This document shows positions 57,720-64,000 of a stretch of 64,000 nucleotides of DNA, piece by piece. The stretch covers positions 1 through 64,000 of the forward strand of contig NZ_BNBC01000028.1 of NCBI RefSeq assembly GCF_014654675.1, written 5' to 3'. A model generated the notes under the pieces. The model was given only the letters and a program-made list of their open reading frames with translations, was not told the DNA's origin and made no database searches. The DNA is from Streptomyces spiralis. Its GTDB lineage: Bacteria > Actinomycetota > Actinomycetes > Streptomycetales > Streptomycetaceae. Positions within the stretch are counted from its first letter, which is position 1. Each line of letters begins with the position of its first letter. A program made the translations under genes and the position numbers.

Positions 57720-58556
57720 TCACCGCCTCGGCGCACCCCACCATCTCCCGTGGCGCTGACGGACGCGATTCCAGGCTTCGTCAGGGGCATCGTCGGGCAC
57801 TGCTACGAGCATGGATTCGGCTTCGTCGCGCACGTAACCGACCTGAGCCGCGGTCAGGCACCGGCACTTCCAGACCAGCCCCGCCATCTCGGCCGCCAGC
57901 GGATCGCAGGGCCGCGACGCCTCCCCGAGTTCGACGCCTGTGATGGCGGCGAGGTCACCAGCCGGGATACCGAGAGCCGTCGCGAAGCCCTCCACCCGCT
58001 CCGCGGTGAGCGGAACCCGGCCCCGTCCGATGCCGCCGATCGTGGAGGCGGCCAGGTACACACGGCCTTCGGTCAGCAGGGCCAGGACCCTGGCCACAGC
58101 GGCCACGGAGTGCAGATTCCGGTTGCCGCACAGCAGGTTGACGAGCATCGCGCCGAAGCCCGCCTCGTGCTGGTCGAAGACGTACGGCGGAGCGGACGAA
58201 GGTTCTTCGAGTTCCAGCGGCATTTGATCGACAAGCCGCTGGACGAGGGCTCTCTGCTCCGGCGGCAGCGCCATCGCGATCCGGACAAGGGCCACGACCG
58301 CGGACCCGGCGGCCGACCCCCGCGGTGGGAGGACTTCCGGCACCGGGACGTCGGCGATCACATGGAGGTCTGCGGCGTGGAACCCGAGCGCGGGAGCGAG
58401 CTTGTCGAGCTGCGCAGCCGACGGCGCCCTGCCGGACACCACCGAGCGGAGTTCCGCCTCCGGGACACCGGACGCCGAGGACAGCCACGCGACGTCCACC
58501 CGGCGGTGGTTCATGAGTCGGGTCAACAACACGCCGAAGTCCGGCTTGTTCGCCAC
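57720..58556 (-). CDS. XRE-like helix-turn-helix protein
   Basis: 278 residues. The N-terminal FGVLLTRLMNHRRVDVAWLSSASGVPEAELRSVVSGR fits an XRE-type HTH; a second HTH-like stretch (LTEGRVYLAASTIGGIGRGRVPLTAERVEGFATALG, about 168-200) follows, so the protein may be a two-domain regulator. GTG start after GGAGGGTGAGACC. Possible targets are not evident; the gene ends opposite the sigma operon's upstream region. Confidence 0.75.
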   Translation of the reverse strand: MANKPDFGVLLTRLMNHRRVDVAWLSSASGVPEAELRSVVSGRAPSAAQLDKLAPALGFHAADLHVIADVPVPEVLPPRGSAAGSAVVALVRIAMALPPEQRALVQRLVDQMPLELEEPSSAPPYVFDQHEAGFGAMLVNLLCGNRNLHSVAAVARVLALLTEGRVYLAASTIGGIGRGRVPLTAERVEGFATALGIPAGDLAAITGVELGEASRPCDPLAAEMAGLVWKCRCLTAAQVGYVRDEAESMLVAVPDDAPDEAWNRVRQRHGRWWGAPRR

Positions 58557-58868
58557 GGTCTCACCCTCCGCGTCCTGACTTCCGTGGTGGTCATCGTGCT
58601 TGCCGTGTTCTGGACTGTGATCACCGGGTACACATGGTGGTTCTACGGCGACTCTCGGAAGGCACTCGCGCTGCAGGGCGAAGGCGGAAGCGAAGAAGAC
58701 CCGGCGTCTCGGTCAGTGAGCCATGGAGCTCTTCCAACTGCCTTGGGGCCAGGGCACCGTGTCCACCACCATGTCGGCCTGCAGCGGACCGGGCACCGAC
58801 GGAACCAGCCACCTCCACCGATCACGTTCGACAAGCGGGCGGCTCTCCGACGTGGTCGAGCGCGCCCC
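58557..58868. other. Gap with a possible membrane-protein remnant
   Basis: On the plus strand about 58580-58720 encodes one strong hydrophobic helix (VVVIVLAVFWTVITGYTWWFYGDSR) and a short acidic tail, then loses coding character. It has no clear ribosome binding site. It may be the remnant of a small membrane protein gene. Confidence 0.3.
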
Positions 58869-59462
58869 TCAGGCGCGGGCGATGGCCGCGCGGCGGCGGT
58901 GGCGGGCCACTCGTTCGCGGTTGCCGCAGACCTCGCTGGAGCACCAGCGCCTGCGGCGGCCACGGGAGGCGTCCAGGTAGACGATCGGGCAGTTGTCGCC
59001 CGCGCACTGGCGCAGGGCCGCCCGGGCCACGGGGTCGGTGAGCAGGTCCAGGGCGTCCCGGGCGACGGCCGCGAGCAGTGCCGCGCAGTCGGGAGGGTCG
59101 GCCAGCGCGCGTACCAGCGTGCCGTCCGTGTCGCGTACGGCGCGGGGAGCGGGCGGTGCGGGGCGGGCGAGGTCGTTGACGCGGGCAAGCGCGAGGTCGT
59201 GGGGACGGACGTCCCCCGTGAGGTGCGCGCGCACCAACTTCCCCACGTCGTCCCTCAGTCCGTGGAAGCGGGGTGCCCAGGAGGCGTCGGTGTGCGTCAG
59301 GGCCGTGCCCGGTGGCACCAGTCCTGAGCCGGTGATCCAGGCACACAGTGCGGGCGGGGAGTCCAGGCGTTCGCCGGGATGGGTGGTGGCGAGGAGATCC
59401 AGGCAGATCCGCCCGGCGTCGAAGCGCAGCTCGTACGGGATCGTGGCCGTACCCAGTGCCAT
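58869..59462 (-). CDS. CGNR zinc-finger (ABATE-domain) transcriptional regulator
   Basis: 197 residues. The N-terminal ABATE domain (about 10-140) is followed by the C-terminal zinc finger CAGDNCPIVYLDASRGRRRRWC with the signature CGNRERVARHRRR. Members are probable stress-response or drug-response regulators. It stands alone between the XRE-like gene and nnaR. Confidence 0.88.
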   Translation of the reverse strand: MALGTATIPYELRFDAGRICLDLLATTHPGERLDSPPALCAWITGSGLVPPGTALTHTDASWAPRFHGLRDDVGKLVRAHLTGDVRPHDLALARVNDLARPAPPAPRAVRDTDGTLVRALADPPDCAALLAAVARDALDLLTDPVARAALRQCAGDNCPIVYLDASRGRRRRWCSSEVCGNRERVARHRRRAAIARA

Positions 59463-59572
59463 GTGCCTGTCACCGCCTAGGACAGGGAACCTTCACCTCC
59501 CACAGTGCCTGCCCGCTCCCGCGTCCGGAACCCCTCGTACCGGCGAGGTCCCCCGAGCCCGCGTCTCCGTCC

Positions 59573-60733
59573 CTACTCCTCCGCGTACTTCTCCTCCGTC
59601 GCCGGGTCCAGGGCCAGGCGGTAGCCCCGCTTGACCACCGTCTGGATCAGCTTCGGTGCCCCGAGCGCCGTGCGCAGGCGGGCCATCGCCGTTTCCACCG
59701 CGTGTTCGTCGCGGCCGGCGCCCGGCAGGGTGCGCAGGAGGTCGGCGCGGGCGACGACCCAGCCGGGGCGCCGGGCCAGGGCGCGCAGCAGGGCCATGCC
59801 GGCCGGCGGTACGGGCTTCAGGTCGCCGTCGATCAGCACCGCGTGGCCGCGGATCTCCAGCCGGTGACCGGCGACGGGCAACGGGTGGGCGCGGGCCGGA
59901 AGTTCGCGGCACAGCAGCTGCACCAGCGGGCCCAGCCGGAACCGTTCCGGCTGCACGGTGTCGATGCCGTGCGCCTGCAACGGCACCGCGGTGACGGGGC
60001 CGACGCATGCCGCCAGCAGGTCGTGGCCGAGCGCGGTGAGCAGCTCGGGCAGCAGTCCCCGTTCCTCGGCCCGTGCCAGCAGGGACGCGGCGGCCGGTGC
60101 GCTGGTGAAGGTGAGCGCGTCCAGGCCGCGGGAGACGGCGGCGTCCAGCAGGCGGTCCAGCGGACCGGGATCCTCCGGAGGCAGCCAGCGGTACACCGGC
60201 ACCGGGACCACCTCCGCTCCGCCGGCGCGCAGCGCCTCCACGAACCCCGGCAGCGGTTCGCCGTGCAGCTGTACGGCCACCCGGCGGCCGTCCACGCTCT
60301 GCCCGAGCAGCCGGTCGAGCACCTCTGCCATGGACTCCGACGACGGGGACCACTCCTCGGTCAGCCCGGCGGCCCGGATCGCGCCCTTCACCTTGGGCCC
60401 GCGCGCCAGCAGCTCGGTCCGGCGCAGCTGCGTCAGCAGCGCCTCGCCGAGCCCCCACCCCTCGGCCGCCTCCACCCAGCCGCGGAAGCCGATCGCGGTG
60501 GTGGCGACCACCACGTCGGGCACCTGGTCGATGATCTCCTTGGTGGCGGCGAGGAGTTCCCCGTCGTCGGCGAGCGGAACGATGCGCAGGGCCGGAGCGT
60601 GCAGGACGGTGGCACCGCGCCGCTGGAGCAGGGCGCCCAGCTCGTCGGCCCGGCGCGCGGCGGTCACGCCCACGGTGAATCCGGCGAGCGGCCCGTGCTC
60701 GGACCGTTCGGCCTGGTGCTCTTCGTCGTACAT
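59573..60733 (-). CDS. nnaR: Uroporphyrinogen-III synthase-like domain fused to a winged helix (NnaR-like nitrate regulator)
   Basis: 386 residues. Residues 15-260 form a HemD-like domain (FTVGVTAARRADELGALLQRRGATV, TFTSAPAAASLLARA). Residues 275-375 form an OmpR-type winged helix (LEIRGHAVLIDGDLKPVPPAGMALLRALARRPG, VETAMARLRTALG). S. coelicolor NnaR has this fusion and acts with GlnR on nitrate and nitrite assimilation genes. Here it directly follows narK on the same strand, separated by a hairpin, which supports the assignment. Confidence 0.9.
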   Translation of the reverse strand: MYDEEHQAERSEHGPLAGFTVGVTAARRADELGALLQRRGATVLHAPALRIVPLADDGELLAATKEIIDQVPDVVVATTAIGFRGWVEAAEGWGLGEALLTQLRRTELLARGPKVKGAIRAAGLTEEWSPSSESMAEVLDRLLGQSVDGRRVAVQLHGEPLPGFVEALRAGGAEVVPVPVYRWLPPEDPGPLDRLLDAAVSRGLDALTFTSAPAAASLLARAEERGLLPELLTALGHDLLAACVGPVTAVPLQAHGIDTVQPERFRLGPLVQLLCRELPARAHPLPVAGHRLEIRGHAVLIDGDLKPVPPAGMALLRALARRPGWVVARADLLRTLPGAGRDEHAVETAMARLRTALGAPKLIQTVVKRGYRLALDPATEEKYAEE

Positions 60734-60766
60734 GTGCTCGCTCTCCTAGCTGACCGGCACGCCGCC

Positions 60767-60800
60767 ACCGAGCCTGTCAACGGCGCGTGACAGGCTCGGT
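60767..60800 (-). terminator. Hairpin terminator between narK and nnaR
   Basis: A 13-bp stem (60767-60779 with 60788-60800) with an 8-nt loop, 26 bp after the narK stop on the minus strand. Confidence 0.75.
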
Positions 60801-60825
60801 TCGGCTTCATTGCACCGGTGTTACG

Positions 60826-62202
60826 TCACACCTCGGCATAGCTGAGCTGCGGCTTCGTCTCCGCTGCCACCGTAGTCACAGCCTGCCCCGCCGCGCGGCG
60901 AAGGTATACGGCCCAGGTCACCGCGAAGCAGACGCCGTAGAAGGCGAGGAAGGCGACGAACGCGCCGGTGCCGGAGCCGTAGGAGAGGAAGGACTGGCGG
61001 AAGGCGAGGTTGATGCCGACCCCGCCGAGCGCGCCGACGGCGCCGATCAGGCCCATGGAGGCGCCGGAGAGACGGCGGCCGTGGGCCATGGCGGCCTCCC
61101 CTTCGAGCCCCTTGGCCAGGGCCTTGGCCTGGAAGATGCCCGGGATCATCTTGTACGTCGAGCCGTTGCCGAGGCCGCTCAGCGCGAACAGGACGATGAA
61201 GACGGTCACGAACAGCGGCATCGACTGCTTCAGGCTCGCGACGACCAGGGCGGCGGTCGCCGCGGCCATGGCGACGTAGTTCCAGAGGGTGATCCGCGCG
61301 CCGCCGTACCGGTCCGCGAGCCGACCGCCGACGGGCCGGACCAGCGAGCCGAGCAGCGGGCCGATGAAGGTGAGGTAGGTCGCCTGGAGCGGGGTCCGGC
61401 CGAACTGGTTCGTCAGCACCTGGCCGAAGGCGAAGCTGTAGCCGATGAAGGAGCCGAAGGTGCCGACGTAGAGGAAGGACATGATCCAGGTGTGGGCGTC
61501 CTTCGCGGCGTCCTTCGCGGCGCCGGTGTCGTTCTTCACCGTCGCCAGGTTGTCCATGAAGAGCGCGGCGCACCCGGCGGCCACGACGATCAGCGGGATG
61601 TAGATGCCCAGCAGGACGCGCGGTCCGCCGCTCGCCCCGATGACCGCGAGCGCCACCAGCTGGATCGCCGCCACGCCGACGTTGCCGCCGCCGGCGTTGA
61701 GGCCCAGCGCCCAACCCTTCCTGCGCAGCGGGAAGAAGGCGTTGATGTTGGTCATGGAGGAGGCGAAGTTGCCGCCGCCGATGCCGGCGAGCAGGCCTAC
61801 CCACAGGAAGGTGGAGAAGGAGGTGCCGGGGTGCATGACCGCGAAGGCCGCGATCGTCGGGACGAGCAGCAGGGCCGCCGAGACGATCGTCCAGTTCCGG
61901 CCACCGAAGAGGGCCACCGCGAAGGTGTAGGGGACGCGCACGACGGCGCCGACGAGGGTGACCACCGAGGTCAGCAGGAACTTGTCGGCGGGAGTGAGGC
62001 CGTACTCCGGGCCCATGAAGAGCACCAGGACGGACCACATGGTCCAGACCGAGAAGCCGATGTGCTCGGACAGGACCGAGAACCAGAGGTTCCGGTTGGC
62101 GATCCGTTCCCCGCTCGCCTCCCAGAACCCCTTGTCCTCCGGGTCCCAGTGCTCGATCCAGCGGCCACTGCGACGGGGCGGGGCTGGGGCTGGAGCTGTC
62201 AT
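60826..62202 (-). CDS. narK: Nitrate/nitrite MFS transporter
   Basis: 458 residues, twelve transmembrane helices. The nitrate signature motifs are visible: GIGGGNFASSMTNINAFFP in the fifth helix region and the Gly-rich GLNAGGGNVGVAAIQLVA. It imports nitrate or exports nitrite. The ATG at 62202 follows GGAGGCGTG. A GlnR-like box lies about 100 bp upstream and nnaR follows. Confidence 0.94.
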   Translation of the reverse strand: MTAPAPAPPRRSGRWIEHWDPEDKGFWEASGERIANRNLWFSVLSEHIGFSVWTMWSVLVLFMGPEYGLTPADKFLLTSVVTLVGAVVRVPYTFAVALFGGRNWTIVSAALLLVPTIAAFAVMHPGTSFSTFLWVGLLAGIGGGNFASSMTNINAFFPLRRKGWALGLNAGGGNVGVAAIQLVALAVIGASGGPRVLLGIYIPLIVVAAGCAALFMDNLATVKNDTGAAKDAAKDAHTWIMSFLYVGTFGSFIGYSFAFGQVLTNQFGRTPLQATYLTFIGPLLGSLVRPVGGRLADRYGGARITLWNYVAMAAATAALVVASLKQSMPLFVTVFIVLFALSGLGNGSTYKMIPGIFQAKALAKGLEGEAAMAHGRRLSGASMGLIGAVGALGGVGINLAFRQSFLSYGSGTGAFVAFLAFYGVCFAVTWAVYLRRAAGQAVTTVAAETKPQLSYAEV

Positions 62203-62302
62203 CACGCCTCCACGGGCTCCGGGTGCTCGGTCTGGCCGTCGACTGTCATCGACTGACTGAGCCCGAAGGTAGAAAGGGCGCGTTTCCTGCCTGTGGCGGT
62301 GG

Positions 62303-62329
62303 GTCACCGCAAGGGAACGTTGCTCTCAC
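62303..62329. promoter_or_regulatory. Candidate GlnR/NnaR box upstream of narK
   Basis: GTCAC-n6-GGAAC-n6-CTCAC fits the spaced pentamer pattern of Streptomyces GlnR boxes (gTnAc-n6-GaAAc). It lies 101-127 bp upstream of the narK start, a suitable place for activation. Confidence 0.55.
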
Positions 62330-62429
62330 CTCACGGGGTGGGACGGTGAGAGGTCCCCCGCGGCCCTCACCGTCCTCGCAGCCCACACGGTCCTTGCGGT
62401 CCTCGTGGTCCTCCTGCGGCGGCGTTCGG

Positions 62430-63593
62430 TCACCGCTTCCCGGTCGGCCACAGCCGTGGCCTCCGTTTCGCCGCCAGGTCCTCGATCCAGCCGAAGGCGA
62501 GGATCGCGGCGGCGATCAGCGGCCACACCAGGACGAACATCCACAGGCCGTAGGTCGAGTCCAGGAACGCCGACGCGCGGTCGCCTTGCAGGAAGGGCAG
62601 GTTGTAGGCCTGGTCGAGAAGGGGGACGGTGAGGGCTATGAGCAGGTTGTGCCAGAGGTAGATCGTGACCGCACGGTTGTTGGCGAGGGTGATCAGCGGC
62701 TCCCAGCGGCGCAGCCGGGCGGGGAACCGCTGCCAGGACGGGGAGTACTGGAGCAGGATCACGACGATCGCGAAGGACCAGGTCGCCTGGGCGAGCGGGA
62801 TGTCGTTCAGGTCCCAGCCGTCGGGGCCCTGGTGGCCGGACGCCCACCACAGCGCGAAGGCCATCAGCACGGACGAGACCGAGACCGCCGCGTAGCGGGG
62901 GATCCTCCGCAGCAGTCCCTCGTGGTGGGCGATGCCCAGGATCCAGCAGCCGCCGTAGACCGCGAAGTCCGTCACCGCGTCGCCCGTCTCGCCGGGGATC
63001 GTCACCAGGCCGGTGCCGACCACCGCGGTCAGGGCGAGCGGGGCGAGCAGGGTCGGCCACGGGGCCCGGCGGAACGCCCGCAGCAGCAGGGGCGACGCCA
63101 CGACGAACCACAGATACGCCCGCAGGTACCACAGCGGGCCCGCCGCGTCGTCCGCCCAGGTCGCGTCCAGCAGGCCGGAGTCGGAGCCCAGGTGCTCGGG
63201 GTACGGCGGGGAGCCCACCGGGACGACGTAGGTCAGGAGCTTCACCAGGCCGGCCGCGCCGCCGATGTCGGGGTCCTTCACCGGGTTCCAGCCGGCCGCC
63301 AGCATCAGGGGCAGGAGGATCGCGCCGAACGCCCACAGCGGCGGCAGGAGCCTTCTCAGCCTGCCCTTGATCACGCTTGCCGCCGGACGGTCCAGCGAGC
63401 GTGCCATCAGGGAGCCCGCCAGCGCGAACATCACGCCCATCGACGGGAACAGCACCGTCAGCCAGGCCCAGCCGAAGAGGTGGTAAATGACCACCCGGAG
63501 CAGGGCGAGGGCGCGCAGGAGGTCCAGGTAGCGGTCCCGGCCGCCGGCCGGTTTGCGGCCGGCCGCGTTCTCCGGGGCGAGGGCCTGCGTCAT
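62430..63593 (-). CDS. Acyltransferase family 3 membrane protein
   Basis: 387 residues with about ten transmembrane helices. The N-terminal RYLDLLRALALLRVVIYHLFGWAWL carries the conserved R-x10-H acyltransferase-3 motif. Members O-acetylate polysaccharides or other envelope molecules. Its ATG overlaps the stop of the glycosyltransferase upstream by 4 bp (ATGA), so the two act together, probably in making a modified exopolysaccharide. Confidence 0.88.
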   Translation of the reverse strand: MTQALAPENAAGRKPAGGRDRYLDLLRALALLRVVIYHLFGWAWLTVLFPSMGVMFALAGSLMARSLDRPAASVIKGRLRRLLPPLWAFGAILLPLMLAAGWNPVKDPDIGGAAGLVKLLTYVVPVGSPPYPEHLGSDSGLLDATWADDAAGPLWYLRAYLWFVVASPLLLRAFRRAPWPTLLAPLALTAVVGTGLVTIPGETGDAVTDFAVYGGCWILGIAHHEGLLRRIPRYAAVSVSSVLMAFALWWASGHQGPDGWDLNDIPLAQATWSFAIVVILLQYSPSWQRFPARLRRWEPLITLANNRAVTIYLWHNLLIALTVPLLDQAYNLPFLQGDRASAFLDSTYGLWMFVLVWPLIAAAILAFGWIEDLAAKRRPRLWPTGKR

Positions 63594-64000
63594 GCCACCG
63601 GCCTCCGATCGGTCGTCTCGGTCGCCTCGGAGGTCGCGGTCGTCGCCTCAGAGGTCCCGAGTGCCTCGGGCATCTCGGGGGTCACCCTCACGCGCTCGCG
63701 CGGTGCCGGTCCGCCGGGTCCGCCCGGTCCACCGGGTGCCTCCACCACGCCCGTGCGGCGCAGTTTCTGCCAGCGCAGCCGGCCGCCGGTCAGCGCGGTG
63801 ATCCAGGACTGGAGCAGGACGACGTACATCAGCTGGCGGTAGAGGATCTGCTGGAGCGGCAGGGAGATCAGGTGCGTCATGCGTTCGCGGTCCAGGCGGA
63901 AGGCATACGCGGCGCAGGTCGCCTGGATGGCCAGGACGCCCAGCCAGGCCAGGATCGTCTTCTGGGTCGGGCCGAAGACCACGCCGTAGAGCAGGAAGAT
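63590..64000 (-). CDS. Glycosyltransferase, C-terminal part (runs off the window)
   Basis: The final 136 residues of a membrane glycosyltransferase. LLYGVVFGPTQKTILAWLGVLAIQATCAAYAFRLDRE spans membrane helices, and QQILYRQLMYVVLLQSWITALTGGRLRWQKLRRTG is the typical end of family-2 processive glycosyltransferases, some fused to a polysaccharide deacetylase. The tail is Gly/Pro- and Thr/Glu-rich. The catalytic domain lies beyond the right edge. Confidence 0.75.
   Translation of the reverse strand: MFLLYGVVFGPTQKTILAWLGVLAIQATCAAYAFRLDRERMTHLISLPLQQILYRQLMYVVLLQSWITALTGGRLRWQKLRRTGVVEAPGGPGGPGGPAPRERVRVTPEMPEALGTSEATTATSEATETTDRRPVA

Overview
The window is high-GC actinobacterial chromosome, almost certainly Streptomyces. 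Codon use is strongly G/C at third positions, GTG and TTG starts are common, and the genes include an SsgA-like sporulation protein, the NagE1/NagE2/NagF N-acetylglucosamine PTS with DasR-type operators, a SigU-like sigma/anti-sigma pair and an NnaR-like nitrate regulator. From memory, the gene order (nag PTS, ssg gene, hpd, hexosaminidase, murA, hup, malic enzyme, HelD-like ATPase, sigma/anti-sigma, nnaR, narK) resembles the core chromosome of S. coelicolor relatives. That species-level reading is inference.

Layout. 1-2.3 kb: end of a probable transposase, a 194-bp inverted-repeat element, a guanidine exporter gene behind a guanidine-III riboswitch, a GroES-like gene, a DUF3618 gene, a bacterioferritin-comigratory peroxiredoxin and tRNA-Leu. 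2.2-4.2 kb: rdgB, a lipoprotein and rph. 4.2-7.4 kb: GlcNAc PTS genes nagF (minus), nagE1 and nagE2 (plus) with three DasR-like sites. 7.4-11.7 kb: metallo-beta-lactamase-fold hydrolase, membrane-anchored MazF-like protein, lipoprotein and secreted S53 peptidase. 11.9-13.9 kb: mec/cysO/cysM cysteine biosynthesis with a Cys-ending leader peptide. 14-19.4 kb: amino-acid permease, DUF2017, clpS, pncB and pncA. 19.5-25.9 kb: secreted M6 metalloprotease, small membrane protein, two RDD proteins and an SsgA-like gene. 26-32 kb: FAD-linked oxidase, a three-gene nitrile hydratase, hpd with a divergent Lrp-family regulator, a Lon-domain secreted protease and an IclR regulator ending in a 22-nt tandem repeat. 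32-36.4 kb: DEAD/DEAH helicase, Doc-like toxin/antitoxin and an MFS exporter.

36.6-39.8 kb is the most accessory part. An intact tRNA-Cys and a 43-bp direct copy of its 3' half about 3 kb away bracket a relic integrative element. It carries a hypothetical gene, a PAS-PP2C phosphatase and two candidate integrase arm-type sites, but no integrase. Beyond it are a SUKH-like gene whose 3' end runs into the att sequence, a three-subunit molybdenum hydroxylase, a repeat-rich 760-bp gap, and a GH20 hexosaminidase with a DasR-like site.

48-64 kb is core again: DUF3039, YqgE, murA (with a 60-bp duplication of its 3' end), hup, malic enzyme, HelD-like ATPase, a second inverted-repeat element, anti-sigma/sigma, an XRE-like gene, a CGNR zinc-finger regulator, nnaR, narK with a GlnR-like box, an acyltransferase, and a glycosyltransferase running off the right edge.

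I see no large uncharacterised multi-gene system. The most unusual content is the tRNA-Cys relic element, the split nitrile hydratase, the CysO tail with Cys leader peptide, the riboswitch, the Doc toxin with an altered active-site His, and the small duplications and palindromic elements.
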